This document shows positions 33,405 to 41,426 of a stretch of DNA of 64,000 nt, piece after piece. The notes beneath the pieces are model-generated. The model was not told the origin of the DNA, did no database searches, and saw only the letters and a program-made list of their open reading frames with translations. Every line of letters starts with the position of its first letter. Within the stretch, counting starts at the first letter, position 1. The position numbers and the translations under genes are program-made. The stretch comes from Brachybacterium muris (GTDB lineage: Bacteria; Actinomycetota; Actinomycetes; Actinomycetales; Dermabacteraceae): contig NZ_JAFBCB010000001.1 in NCBI RefSeq assembly GCF_016907455.1, positions 2,790,001 through 2,854,000 on the forward strand. The letters are read 5' to 3'.

Positions 33405-34717
33405 GACTGGAAGATCTGGTCCATCTCCTCGGCGGCGGTGTCGGCCGCCTGCTGCGCGTCGGTGCCGCCGAGCACATTGGTGAGCAGGGTGGGCAGGGTC
33501 TTCTTGCCCTCGATCTTGCCCCAGGCGGGGGTGACCGGCACCGAGGTGCCGCCCTCGCTCATCTGCTGGGCGAACACCTGGGTGAGCTCGTTGCCGGAGG
33601 CCACGACCTCGTCCAGTGCCGCCTGCTCACCGGGGAAGAAGTTGGTCTCGGTGGCCCAGCGGGTGGCGAACTCGCCGGTGGCCATCAGCTTGATCAGCTC
33701 GAAGGCCAGCTCGGGCTCCTCGGAGTCCTCGAAGCGGCACAGGTGGGAGCCGCCCAGGAAGGACTTCGCCACGGCGCCGTCCTTGGCGGGGATGGTGTAG
33801 GCCACCAGCTTCTCGAACATCTCCGGGGAGTCCTGCTCGATGGTGGCGGGCACCCAGGAGCCGGTGATGAACATGGCCACGTCACCCTGCAGGAAGGCGG
33901 CCAGGGAGTCGGTCTCCTTCCAGGTGGAGGCGGCGGCGGTGGAGGCGTCGTGCTTCAGGGCCAGGTCGGTGTACCAGGTCAGGCCCTCCACGGACTCGGG
34001 GGAGTTGATGGTGGCCTTCCACTGCTCGCCCTCCTGGGTGGCGATGTCGCCGCCGGCGCCCCAGACGAAGGGGAGCATGGAGAACAGGCTGGCACCGGCC
34101 ACCGGGAAGGGGATGGTGTCGGGGTTCTGCTCCTTGATCGTGGTGATCATGGTGAGCAGGTCCTCCCAGGACTGGGGCTGCGCGGCCACGCCCGCGGCCT
34201 CGAGCATCTCCTTGTTGGCGAGGATGGAGCGCACTCCGGCGTACCAGGGCATGCCGTAGGTCATGCCGTCCAGGGAGCCGGACTCCACCAGGCCCTGCAC
34301 CAGGCCGTCACCGAGGCCTGCTTCCTCGATCTCGGCGGTGAGGTCCGAGAGGCCGCCGGCGTCGGCGAACTCGGGGGTCCAGGTGGTGCCCACCTCGGCC
34401 ACGTCCGGGCCGGTGCCGCCGCTCATGGCGGTCACGAACTTGTCGTGGGCGCCGTCCCAGGGCTGGACCTGCACGTCGAGGGTGGCGCCGGTCTTCTCGG
34501 TGAAGGCGGTCTTCAGCGCCTCGACGTACTCGTCGGTCTTGGCGTTGGTGCCCTGCATGATCCACAGGGTGACGGTCTTGTCGGCGTTGGCCTCGGTGTC
34601 GGTCGGGTCGGTGTCACCACCGCCGGAACCACCGGATCCACCGGAGCCGCAGGCGGCCAGGGTGAGGGCGGCGCTGCCGGCGGCACCGGCTGCGAGTACA
34701 CGTCGTCGTGCGATCAT
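33401..34717 (-). CDS. ABC transporter sugar-binding lipoprotein
   Basis: 438 residues, family 1 extracellular solute-binding protein anchored to the outer face of the membrane. The signal peptide has RRR followed by a hydrophobic stretch and lipobox LAAC (Cys about 23), then a Gly/Ser/Asp linker. The mature part shows GTGPDVAEVGTTWTPEFADAGGL and FLQGDVAMFITGSW, typical of CUT1 sugar binders. The start is fixed by AAAGGAG seven bases upstream. It is the first gene of the seven-gene amino-sugar operon, so the ligand is inferred to be a GlcNAc-MurNAc type sugar. Confidence 0.93.
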   Translation of the reverse strand: MIARRRVLAAGAAGSAALTLAACGSGGSGGSGGGDTDPTDTEANADKTVTLWIMQGTNAKTDEYVEALKTAFTEKTGATLDVQVQPWDGAHDKFVTAMSGGTGPDVAEVGTTWTPEFADAGGLSDLTAEIEEAGLGDGLVQGLVESGSLDGMTYGMPWYAGVRSILANKEMLEAAGVAAQPQSWEDLLTMITTIKEQNPDTIPFPVAGASLFSMLPFVWGAGGDIATQEGEQWKATINSPESVEGLTWYTDLALKHDASTAAASTWKETDSLAAFLQGDVAMFITGSWVPATIEQDSPEMFEKLVAYTIPAKDGAVAKSFLGGSHLCRFEDSEEPELAFELIKLMATGEFATRWATETNFFPGEQAALDEVVASGNELTQVFAQQMSEGGTSVPVTPAWGKIEGKKTLPTLLTNVLGGTDAQQAADTAAEEMDQIFQS

Positions 34718-34775
34718 GAGAACTCCTTTGAGGCCCGCGGGTTCCCGCGGGGATCCTGGGGGGATCGAAGAAACT

Positions 34776-34798
34776 TTGACACCCTATGGTGTGACACC
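34776..34798. promoter_or_regulatory. divergent promoter region with operator-like repeats (candidate MurR site)
   Basis: In the 105-base gap between the binding-protein gene (minus) and the kinase gene (plus) lies ACACC-CTAT-GGTGT (34779-34792), and TGACACC occurs as a direct repeat at 34777-34783 and 34792-34798. A TTGACA (34776-34781) overlaps the left half and could be the -35 of the kinase gene, though no clear -10 follows. Binding here could control both directions. Confidence 0.5.
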
Positions 34799-34822
34799 GA
34801 AGTTAACACGATCGGAGCCGGC

Positions 34823-35866
34823 ATGGGACGCCCTGAGGAACGCCCACTCGATACGACTCGCGCCCTGCTGGCGGCCGACATCGGCGGCACCAGCAGCCGC
34901 ATCGAGGTGCGCACGCCCAAGGGGCAGTTGCTCGGTGCCGCCACCGGCCCCGGCTGCAACCTGCGCTCCAGCGGCCCGGACGCCTTCACCTCCCTGGCCG
35001 CGACCATGCGCGAGGCGCTCGGGGCCGTCCCGGGCAAGGACGTGGCCCATGCGGTGCTGGCCTTCTCCGGCGCGGGCCCGGCCCAGCACCAGCAGGTCCA
35101 GCGCGCCACCCACGAGGCCGCCGCACCCCTGGGGATCGACGGCTCCCGCATCACCGTGACCGACGACCACCTGGTGGCGTTCCTGGCAGGCGGCGTGGGG
35201 GATGACGGGATCCTGCTGCTGGCCGGCACCGGCGCGGTGACCGTCTCCTACCGGGACCGCCGGCCGATCCAGCGGCGCGACGGGATGGGCTGGCTGCTGG
35301 GCGACGTCGGCTCGGCGGTATGGCTGGGCCGGCGCACCGTGCAGGCGGTCGCGGCCGACCTCGACCACCGCGGCCCCCGCACCCGCCTCACCGAGCTGGT
35401 GGGCGACATGCTGGACCTGGACCTGCGCGACGGGCTGCTGCCCCCCTCCCCCACCGGTGACACCCGGCAGGACCTGATCCGTGCCCTGGACTCCCTGGTC
35501 CCGGCGGGCTCCCCCGCGGGGCTGGGCCGCTTCGCGCCACTGCCCGGCACCGTGCTGGAGGACCCGGTAGCCCGCGACATCCTGGACACCGCCATCCGCC
35601 ACTTCTGCGCCACCGTGCGAGAGCTGGACCCCTCCCTGGAGCTGCCGGTGGTGCTGGCAGGGTCGGTGCTGGCCACCCCCGGCCCGATCCGGGAGGAGGT
35701 GACGTGCGGCTTCGAGGCAGAGGGGCGCGAGCACCGCACGGTGGCCTCGGGGCTGCCCGGGGCGATAATCCTGGCCCGCGAGATGGCCGAGGACGACACG
35801 GCCCTCGGCGACATGGCCGGGGACGACATAGCAGAGGGCGGTACAGCCACGGGAGTCGGGGCATGA
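34823..35866 (+). CDS. BadF/BadG/BcrA-type N-acetylhexosamine kinase
   Basis: 347 residues, ASKHA fold. The phosphate-1 loop is AADIGGTSSRIEV, the phosphate-2 loop is LLLAGTGAV, and VLAGSVL is the adenosine motif. The family includes GlcNAc kinase and the MurK kinase that phosphorylates both GlcNAc and MurNAc. Next to nagZ and murQ it would phosphorylate the GlcNAc (or MurNAc) released by NagZ. ATG 34823 has GGAG five bases upstream. The last 25 residues repeat acidic DD-A/G units. It is divergent from the operon and coupled to the next gene by ATGA. Confidence 0.88.
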   Translation: MGRPEERPLDTTRALLAADIGGTSSRIEVRTPKGQLLGAATGPGCNLRSSGPDAFTSLAATMREALGAVPGKDVAHAVLAFSGAGPAQHQQVQRATHEAAAPLGIDGSRITVTDDHLVAFLAGGVGDDGILLLAGTGAVTVSYRDRRPIQRRDGMGWLLGDVGSAVWLGRRTVQAVAADLDHRGPRTRLTELVGDMLDLDLRDGLLPPSPTGDTRQDLIRALDSLVPAGSPAGLGRFAPLPGTVLEDPVARDILDTAIRHFCATVRELDPSLELPVVLAGSVLATPGPIREEVTCGFEAEGREHRTVASGLPGAIILAREMAEDDTALGDMAGDDIAEGGTATGVGA

Positions 35867-36678
35867 GCAGCGCGGCGCCTCCACCCCCGTCGTCCCGCCG
35901 CCAAGCGATCCAGGGCGGGAGGGCGCGGCCCACTCGTCCCGCCCGCAGCAGGCGCCGGAATCGCACCTGGCGCGAGCACCTGCAGAGCGAGAACCTCCGC
36001 ATGCTGCTGTCACTGCCCATGGGCGTGGTCACCGGTACTGCGCTGATCCTGCTGTTTCCGCAGACGAACTACCTGCTCCGCGAGCAGCAGGACGATCAGC
36101 TCTTCTCACTGCTGCTGCTGGTGATCGTGTTCCTCATCTCCTACAGCGCCGCGTTCACCGTGCTCACCTTCCTGGCGCTGCATGACCAGCCGCGCGCGCG
36201 GCTGATCGCCCTGGCCCGACTGGGGCACGTGCGCCGCCACGTAGCGGTGTACAGGTACCTCATCGGCCGCTCCGGGCCGATCGGCGAGGTCATCCAGCTC
36301 ATGGGCACCGCGGTGGTGGCTATCGTGCTACTGGCCCTGCGGCCACCCGAGTTCGCCGTCGCCCTGCTGCTGGCCATCACGGCCGCGGCCCTGGTGTGCG
36401 CCTGGGCGAGCACGGTGATGACCTTCGCGCTGGAGTACGCGGCGCAGGATGCCCGCGGCGACGCCTTCTCCTTCCCGGCCACGCCCCCGTCGGAGCGCCT
36501 GCTGGAGGAGTACCTGTACGCGGCGGTGGTGATCCAGGCGGCGCCGGGGCCGTCCGGCGTGGAGCCGATCTCCCGGGGTGCGCGGCGCCTGGTGCGCAAC
36601 CACGTGATCATCGCCCACACCACCAGCACCATCATCATCACCCTCGCGGTGTCGGTGGTGATCACGGCGCTCACCTAG
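35863..36678 (+). CDS. DUF1345-like membrane protein
   Basis: 271 residues. A basic, Pro/Arg-rich N-terminus of about 45 residues precedes four to five membrane helices. Helix 2 holds FLISYSAAFTVLTFLALHD and the segment MTFALEYAAQDARGD resembles the conserved Tyr-Ala motif of DUF1345; the end (RGARRLVRNHVIIAHTTSTIIITLAVSVV) fits too. Function is unknown. ATG 35863 overlaps the kinase stop, but no metabolic link to amino-sugar use is evident. Confidence 0.75.
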   Translation: MSSAAPPPPSSRRQAIQGGRARPTRPARSRRRNRTWREHLQSENLRMLLSLPMGVVTGTALILLFPQTNYLLREQQDDQLFSLLLLVIVFLISYSAAFTVLTFLALHDQPRARLIALARLGHVRRHVAVYRYLIGRSGPIGEVIQLMGTAVVAIVLLALRPPEFAVALLLAITAAALVCAWASTVMTFALEYAAQDARGDAFSFPATPPSERLLEEYLYAAVVIQAAPGPSGVEPISRGARRLVRNHVIIAHTTSTIIITLAVSVVITALT

Positions 36679-36762
36679 GATGATCGTGTCCGCCCGCCGC
36701 TGGGCGAGGCGCCGGAGCCCGCTCCGCGCGCCCGCCTGATGCCCGATCCGGAAGGCCCCTCG

Positions 36763-38187
36763 ATGTCCGAGCTCCACGACCAGGTCCCCACCCGCGAGAA
36801 GGTGCTGGTGATCGGCGCCGGTCCTGCCGGCCTCGCCGCCGCCGCCGCCCTGAAGGCACTGCAGGTGCCGTTCGACCTGGTGGACCGCTCCGCCCACGTG
36901 GGCGGCATCTGGGACGAGGACCGCGAGGACTCCCCCACCTGGCGCTCGATGGACATGGTCTCCTCGCGGCGCTTCACGCAGTACGAGGACATGATCCAGC
37001 CGGTGTCCTTCCCCGACTACCTGCGCCCTGAGCAGATGGGCAAGTACCTGCGCGCCTACGCCGCGCGCTACGACCTCACCGAGCACTTCCGCCCCGGCGT
37101 GGAGGTGCGCTCGGCCCGCCCCTTCTCCGAGGGCGTGTGGCAGGTGGAGTTCTCCACCGGCGAGATCCAGGTCTACGCCGCGGTGATCTCCGCCCACGGC
37201 ATCTCCGAGCGTCCCCACTGCCCCGCCTGGGCGGCAGACGTGGACCCGGCGATCCGCGTGATCCACTCCAAGGAATGGACCGGGGCCGACGGCCTCGAGG
37301 GCAAGCGTGTGCTGGTGGTGGGGTCCGGGCAGTCCGCCGCCGACATCGCCGTGGACGCGGCCCGCCGCGCCCTGGAGGTGCGCTGGTCGGTGCGCACCGG
37401 ACACTGGATCGTCCCGCGTCGCATCGGCGGGATGCCCGGGGACGTGGCCGCCTCCCGAGAGCCCGCCGTGCTCGGCAAGCTGAACGACAGGATCGCGGAG
37501 ACCGTGCTCGGTCGCGTGGCCGGGGACCCCTCCTCGGTGGGGCTGCCGAAGCCCGCCGTGAGCCCGCTCGATGACGCGGTGATCATCTCGGACGAGGTGC
37601 TGGACCGGATCCGCGAGGGCCGCATCACCCCGATCGCCCCGGTGACCGGGGTGCGGGCCGACGGCACCGTGGTGTACGCGGACGAGTCCGACTACCGCCC
37701 CGACCTGATCGTGCTGGCCACCGGTTACGAGACCGGCGCGAACCATCTGCCGGAGGACGTGGTCCCCCGCACCGCCCACGGTGAGCTGGACCTGTTCCTG
37801 GGCGCGTTCCCGCGGGGCCGCGACGACCTGGTGGTGCTGGGGCAGAACCGGGTCTCCGGCGGTGTGCTGCCGATCCTGGTGGAGCAGGCCGACATCGCCG
37901 CGTACCTGATGAAGGCCGTGCGCGACAGCTCCCCCGCCCTCACCCAGTTCCACCGTGCCCGCGCCGGGTCGGATTCCGCGGTGCCGGTGACCACGCGCGA
38001 GCAGGGCGGTCTGCTGGGTCGGATCGGCGAGAAGCTGGGCACAGCCCCGCTGAACCGTCGTGCCGCCGAGTCCGCACCGCCCGCCACCCGCAACCCGGCC
38101 GACTCCGCCGAGGGCCGCCTGGTGCCGTTCGTGGACCGCGACCGTCTGCTGGGGCGCCTGCGCACGGTGCGCTCACTGTTCGACTGA
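36763..38187 (+). CDS. flavin-containing monooxygenase (FMO / Baeyer-Villiger-like)
   Basis: 474-residue FAD- and NADPH-dependent oxygenase. The FAD Rossmann motif GAGPAGLAAAAAL starts near residue 18, and the NADPH motif VGSGQSAADIA near 187. Between them, RVIHSKEWTG occupies the place of the FMO/BVMO fingerprint, and LIVLATGYE is the family's C-terminal ATG motif. About 85 residues after that domain are charged and less conserved. I chose ATG 36763, with GGAAGG seven bases upstream; ATG 36739 is an alternative. The substrate is unknown. It stands alone. Confidence 0.88.
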   Translation: MSELHDQVPTREKVLVIGAGPAGLAAAAALKALQVPFDLVDRSAHVGGIWDEDREDSPTWRSMDMVSSRRFTQYEDMIQPVSFPDYLRPEQMGKYLRAYAARYDLTEHFRPGVEVRSARPFSEGVWQVEFSTGEIQVYAAVISAHGISERPHCPAWAADVDPAIRVIHSKEWTGADGLEGKRVLVVGSGQSAADIAVDAARRALEVRWSVRTGHWIVPRRIGGMPGDVAASREPAVLGKLNDRIAETVLGRVAGDPSSVGLPKPAVSPLDDAVIISDEVLDRIREGRITPIAPVTGVRADGTVVYADESDYRPDLIVLATGYETGANHLPEDVVPRTAHGELDLFLGAFPRGRDDLVVLGQNRVSGGVLPILVEQADIAAYLMKAVRDSSPALTQFHRARAGSDSAVPVTTREQGGLLGRIGEKLGTAPLNRRAAESAPPATRNPADSAEGRLVPFVDRDRLLGRLRTVRSLFD

Positions 38188-38305
38188 GCGCGACCCCGGG
38201 TACTCCGGCCGTAGTCTCGTCACTCACGAACGGTGGCTCGAGACCCTGACGCAGCCGGTCCTGCGTCTGGGCAGTGCCCGTTCCCCGCAGGTTCTCTTGG
38301 ACACC

Positions 38306-38366
38306 ATCTTGCGGTGGGAGCGGGGAACGTTCCCGCGGGAACGTCATCCTGAGCGATTCCGTCAGC
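38306..38366. repeat. direct repeat with palindromic core, copy 1
   Basis: About 61 bases nearly identical to 39112-39173: both share GGTGGGAGC, the palindrome ACGTTCCCGCGGGAACGT and then CATCCTGAGCGA-TCCGTCAGC with one substitution. This copy lies 42 bases beyond the vapC stop. The remaining bases between the monooxygenase and this repeat (38188-38305) show nothing recognisable. Confidence 0.88.
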
Positions 38367-38408
38367 TCCCCACGTCGTCGGTGACGGCGGTCCAGCCCGG
38401 GCCGGAGG

Positions 38409-38837
38409 TCACCTCGTGCAGGGATTCAGCCAGGTCACCTCTGAGAAGCGCGCGAAGTCGGAGTCAGCACTGACGACGGGCACGCCGTACTGGACCGCGA
38501 GGGCAGCGAGTTGGGCATCCGGAACCAGGTTGCCGGTCACGCCGTGCTTCTCGATCAGCCCGCGCAGGATCGACCAGCTCGCGGGGGTGACGTCTGGCAT
38601 CCATGCCGCCGGTGCCGACAACCAACCATCCACGAATCCGGCGGCCTCGCTGCCCGACAGCGGCGCCGCCATGATGCGGGGGTGGGTCGCGATGCGCAGG
38701 AACGACGCCACACTCTGCCAGGGGAGCCCTATTCTCACGTCACCGTTGAGGTGCTCCTCGAGGAACGACCGGGCGGCGGGATGATCTGCTGCCGATTCAT
38801 CCACGGCGTACAGCAGGATGTTGGCGTCGATGATCAT
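38409..38837 (-). CDS. vapC: type II toxin, VapC family PIN-domain RNase
   Basis: 142 residues. PIN domain with acidic residues Asp4 (MIIDANILLYAVD), Asp107 (LVPDAQLAALA) and Asp125/Asp127 (VVSADSDF) that bind Mg and cut RNA, typically tRNA or rRNA sites. LPWQSVASFLRIATHP is a common VapC stretch. ATG 38837 overlaps the antitoxin stop (ATGA), the standard order. The pair is bracketed by direct repeats, suggesting it is a mobile or exchangeable module. Confidence 0.9.
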   Translation of the reverse strand: MIIDANILLYAVDESAADHPAARSFLEEHLNGDVRIGLPWQSVASFLRIATHPRIMAAPLSGSEAAGFVDGWLSAPAAWMPDVTPASWSILRGLIEKHGVTGNLVPDAQLAALAVQYGVPVVSADSDFARFSEVTWLNPCTR

Positions 38838-39055
38838 TCGTGGTCCAGGAGGTCGAGCACCGCACCGATGTCGGTGACGTCGATCCGTGCTCCGAGGGGT
38901 GCTGTGCGCTGGACGAACCGCTGCGACGTGGATCCCCGGTCCATCCCTCGCCGGGCCAAGGCCACCACGGCTTCGCTCGTGCCCAGACCCTGCTCGCGCC
39001 GCAGCCGGGCGACCTCGGCCTCGACATCGGGAGTGAGATTGACGGTGGTCCTCAT
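38834..39055 (-). CDS. vapB: type II antitoxin, VapB-like ribbon-helix-helix protein
   Basis: 73 residues. The N-terminus MRTTVNLTPDVEAEVARLRREQGLGTSEAVVALARRG is a ribbon-helix-helix DNA-binding fold; the C-terminal part (APLGARIDVTDIGAVLDLLD) would wrap the VapC active site. It represses its own promoter with the toxin; two 13-bp palindromes lie just upstream (39068-39080 and 39090-39102). The stop overlaps the vapC start. Confidence 0.9.
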   Translation of the reverse strand: MRTTVNLTPDVEAEVARLRREQGLGTSEAVVALARRGMDRGSTSQRFVQRTAPLGARIDVTDIGAVLDLLDHE

Positions 39056-39067
39056 GACGTCACTCTA

Positions 39068-39102
39068 GCATCAGTGATGCGGCAGATCTGCATCACTGAT
39101 GC
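39068..39102 (-). promoter_or_regulatory. twin palindromic operators of vapBC
   Basis: GCATCAGTGATGC (39068-39080) and GCATCACTGATGC (39090-39102) are each palindromes around one base and are exact reverse complements of each other, 22 bases centre to centre. The first ends 12 bases before vapB. This suits two RHH dimers on one DNA face. Confidence 0.75.
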
Positions 39103-39111
39103 GGCTCCGCG

Positions 39112-39173
39112 ATCCTGAGGTGGGAGCCCGAGAACGTTCCCGCGGGAACGTCATCCTGAGCGACTCCGTCAGC
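39112..39173. repeat. direct repeat with palindromic core, copy 2
   Basis: Matches 38306-38366. It starts nine bases beyond the vapB operators and ends in the stop codon region of the copper/oxidase gene (stop 39169-39171). The core ACGTTCCCGCGGGAACGT is a perfect 18-bp palindrome. Confidence 0.88.
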
Positions 39174-41010
39174 CCCGGGTCTTCTCCGGTGTCCTGCTCC
39201 GCACCGGTTCCGTACCGCGCAGGAGCGTCGCTGCAGCGAGCAGCAGCCCGACCACACTGAGGACGATGACTGCTGCCCCGCCGCGGTGCTGATCGGCCAG
39301 GGCATCCATGCGCCAGTCCCGCCCGGTGGCGCCGAACCAGCTGGCCGCCAGCAGGGTGTCCGTGGTGGACAGGACGATGCCCGCGACCAGCAGCAGGAGC
39401 ACAGGCGCGCCCGCCACCGCGACGGCCCGGATCGCCCGGGAGTCACGGCGCCCGCGCTGAGCGTTCGGGTCGGGGGCGTCGCCGAGCACGGCGCGCACCA
39501 GCAGCACCGCGAGCACTCCCCCGCCGAGGGCCAGCATCTGCAGCCCCAGGTGGGCGACGTGGCTGTCCAGGGCCAGGCGCAGCAGCGGGCCGGCGTACGC
39601 CCCGGCCAGCAGGGCCACCGGGGCAGCCGCCAGCAGGGCAGCGAGCCAGGTGCGCCGGCGCACCAGCACCCTCAGGGCAGCGAGCACGGTGACGGCACTG
39701 CCGATCAGCGTGCCGGCCAGCGCCAGCAGCAGCACGTGCTGCAGCACATGGGCGGAGATCAGCACCTTGCTGTACACGTTCAACGGGCCGGAGGTGAGCA
39801 GCACCAGCACCGAGGCTCCCGCCACCAGGCGGATACTCGCCGCTCGTTCGCGTGCCGGTGCGGTGGGGCGCCACCAGGCCAGCAGCAGCACGCAGGCCAG
39901 GGCCATGCCGAAGGGGTCCGGGCGCCACTGCGTGAGCACCGCGGCGAGGTCCGGGGCCGGGGGCAGGGCGTAGCCGGAGAGCACTGCCGCGGGGCCCGGC
40001 GGGGGCGCAGCAGCCTCGGCGGGCGGTGGGGAGGAGCTCATCGCGGCGGCGAGCGACACCGCCAGTCCCAGCAGGGCCAGTTCCATCAGCGCGAGCCGGC
40101 GGTACACCGCCACCGGGGGCAGGCCCTCACCGGGGGCGGTGCGGGCAAGGCCCGTGGCGATCTGGCGGCGCTGCAGCACACCCATCGCTCCGAGGGCCAG
40201 CAGCAGCGCGGCCTTGGCGGCGGCGATCTGCACATACGCGGAGGTCACCAGGTCGCCGAGGCCGTTCATCCGCACCCCGAGGGCCCACACGCCGCTGAGG
40301 CCCAGGGCGATCCAGGCGATCAGGGCCAGGTGAGAGTAGCCGCGCACCACGGCGGCGTCGTCCCGGGAGGTGGCCGGCAGCAGCTGCAGCACGGCGAGGC
40401 CGCCCAGCCAGATGCCCACGGCCAGCAGGTGCACCATCATCGTGGAGGTGGCCACCTCGTGGTTGCTGTCGCCGGAGGCGTGCCCGGTCATCGCGGCGCA
40501 GAACATCACCGCGACCATCATCACCGTGACCACCCGCGCGAGGCCCCGGGAGGTACCGGTGACGGCCACGGCGGTGGCGGCGGCGCTGACCAGCAGCGCG
40601 GTCAGCAGCCACACCCCGAGGTCGGTGGCGAGGTACACGGCGAGGTCGGAGCCGAAGCGTTCGGAGCCGACGGGCTGGCCGGTGGCGATCGCGTAGGAGA
40701 ACAGCAGGGCCAGCCCCCGGGCCACGGTGGTCACGCCCACGGCGACCGCCACCACCAGCATGGCGCGGGAGCGGTCGGCGGGTACGCGCAGCAGCCAGCC
40801 GGCCAGCAGGGCGCCGCCCAGGGCGATGGCCCCGGCGAGGTCGGCGACCAGGGCCGCGATGGGCGCACCGGCGCCGGCGATCGCCCCTGCATTGCGCAGC
40901 ACCACGTTCCCGGCTCCGGCGGCGTCGGCCGCGAGCACGGCGATCACAGCGAGGATCAGCAGGACCGCACCGGTGACCACGGCCGGGACGATCGGGGGCC
41001 TGGTGCTCAC
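39169..41010 (-). CDS. bifunctional CopD copper-resistance / CtaG cytochrome c oxidase assembly protein
   Basis: 613-residue membrane protein with about 15 helices. The first half is CopD-like (MTGHASGDSNHEVATSTMMVHLLAVGIWLGGLAVL, with His residues placed for copper). The second half is a Caa3_CtaG domain (VLTQWRPDPFGMALACVLLLAWWR, LISAHVLQHVLLLALAG with paired His). This fusion is common in actinobacteria and is thought to deliver copper to the cytochrome oxidase. GTG 41010 overlaps the upstream crcB stop. The stop falls within direct repeat copy 2, so the tail RSRTPEKTRG may have been set by that repeat. Confidence 0.9.
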   Translation of the reverse strand: MSTRPPIVPAVVTGAVLLILAVIAVLAADAAGAGNVVLRNAGAIAGAGAPIAALVADLAGAIALGGALLAGWLLRVPADRSRAMLVVAVAVGVTTVARGLALLFSYAIATGQPVGSERFGSDLAVYLATDLGVWLLTALLVSAAATAVAVTGTSRGLARVVTVMMVAVMFCAAMTGHASGDSNHEVATSTMMVHLLAVGIWLGGLAVLQLLPATSRDDAAVVRGYSHLALIAWIALGLSGVWALGVRMNGLGDLVTSAYVQIAAAKAALLLALGAMGVLQRRQIATGLARTAPGEGLPPVAVYRRLALMELALLGLAVSLAAAMSSSPPPAEAAAPPPGPAAVLSGYALPPAPDLAAVLTQWRPDPFGMALACVLLLAWWRPTAPARERAASIRLVAGASVLVLLTSGPLNVYSKVLISAHVLQHVLLLALAGTLIGSAVTVLAALRVLVRRRTWLAALLAAAPVALLAGAYAGPLLRLALDSHVAHLGLQMLALGGGVLAVLLVRAVLGDAPDPNAQRGRRDSRAIRAVAVAGAPVLLLLVAGIVLSTTDTLLAASWFGATGRDWRMDALADQHRGGAAVIVLSVVGLLLAAATLLRGTEPVRSRTPEKTRG

Positions 41011-41426
41011 GAACCGATCACCAGTCCCAGCCACAGCGCGGCCATGCCGGTGCCCACGGTCAGCAGCACGTAGGCGAAGCCGAGCACGGTGGCCCCGCGG
41101 CGCACCAGGTTCACCACGTCCAGGGCGGCGGTGGAGACGGTGGACAGTGCACCGCAGAAACCCACCCCCAGCAGCATGAATGCGAGCTCCGCCGAGCCTC
41201 CCACCGCGCCCAGGCGCATCACCAGGATGCCCAGCAGCAGGCAGGCCAGGATGTTCGCGATGAAGGTGGGCCAGGGCACCAGCTCCAGTCCGGTGGCAGG
41301 CGCGGCACGACCCGCTTGCTGGCGGGCAGCGGAGCGTCGGGTCATGAACTCGGCGATGCCCCAGCGGGCAGTGGCACCGAGGGCCCCGCCGATCACGACG
41401 GCCAGGGCGCTGAGCAGGAGGGTCAT
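41007..41426 (-). CDS. crcB: fluoride efflux channel CrcB/FluC, second subunit
   Basis: 139 residues with four membrane helices. CrcB marks are GGALGATARWGIAEF at the start, Asn in FIANILACLLLG and GFCGALSTVSTA. Fluc channels are antiparallel dimers; Gram-positives often encode two different subunits side by side, as here. ATG 41426 overlaps the stop of the first crcB (ATGA). Confidence 0.93.
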   Translation of the reverse strand: MTLLLSALAVVIGGALGATARWGIAEFMTRRSAARQQAGRAAPATGLELVPWPTFIANILACLLLGILVMRLGAVGGSAELAFMLLGVGFCGALSTVSTAALDVVNLVRRGATVLGFAYVLLTVGTGMAALWLGLVIGS

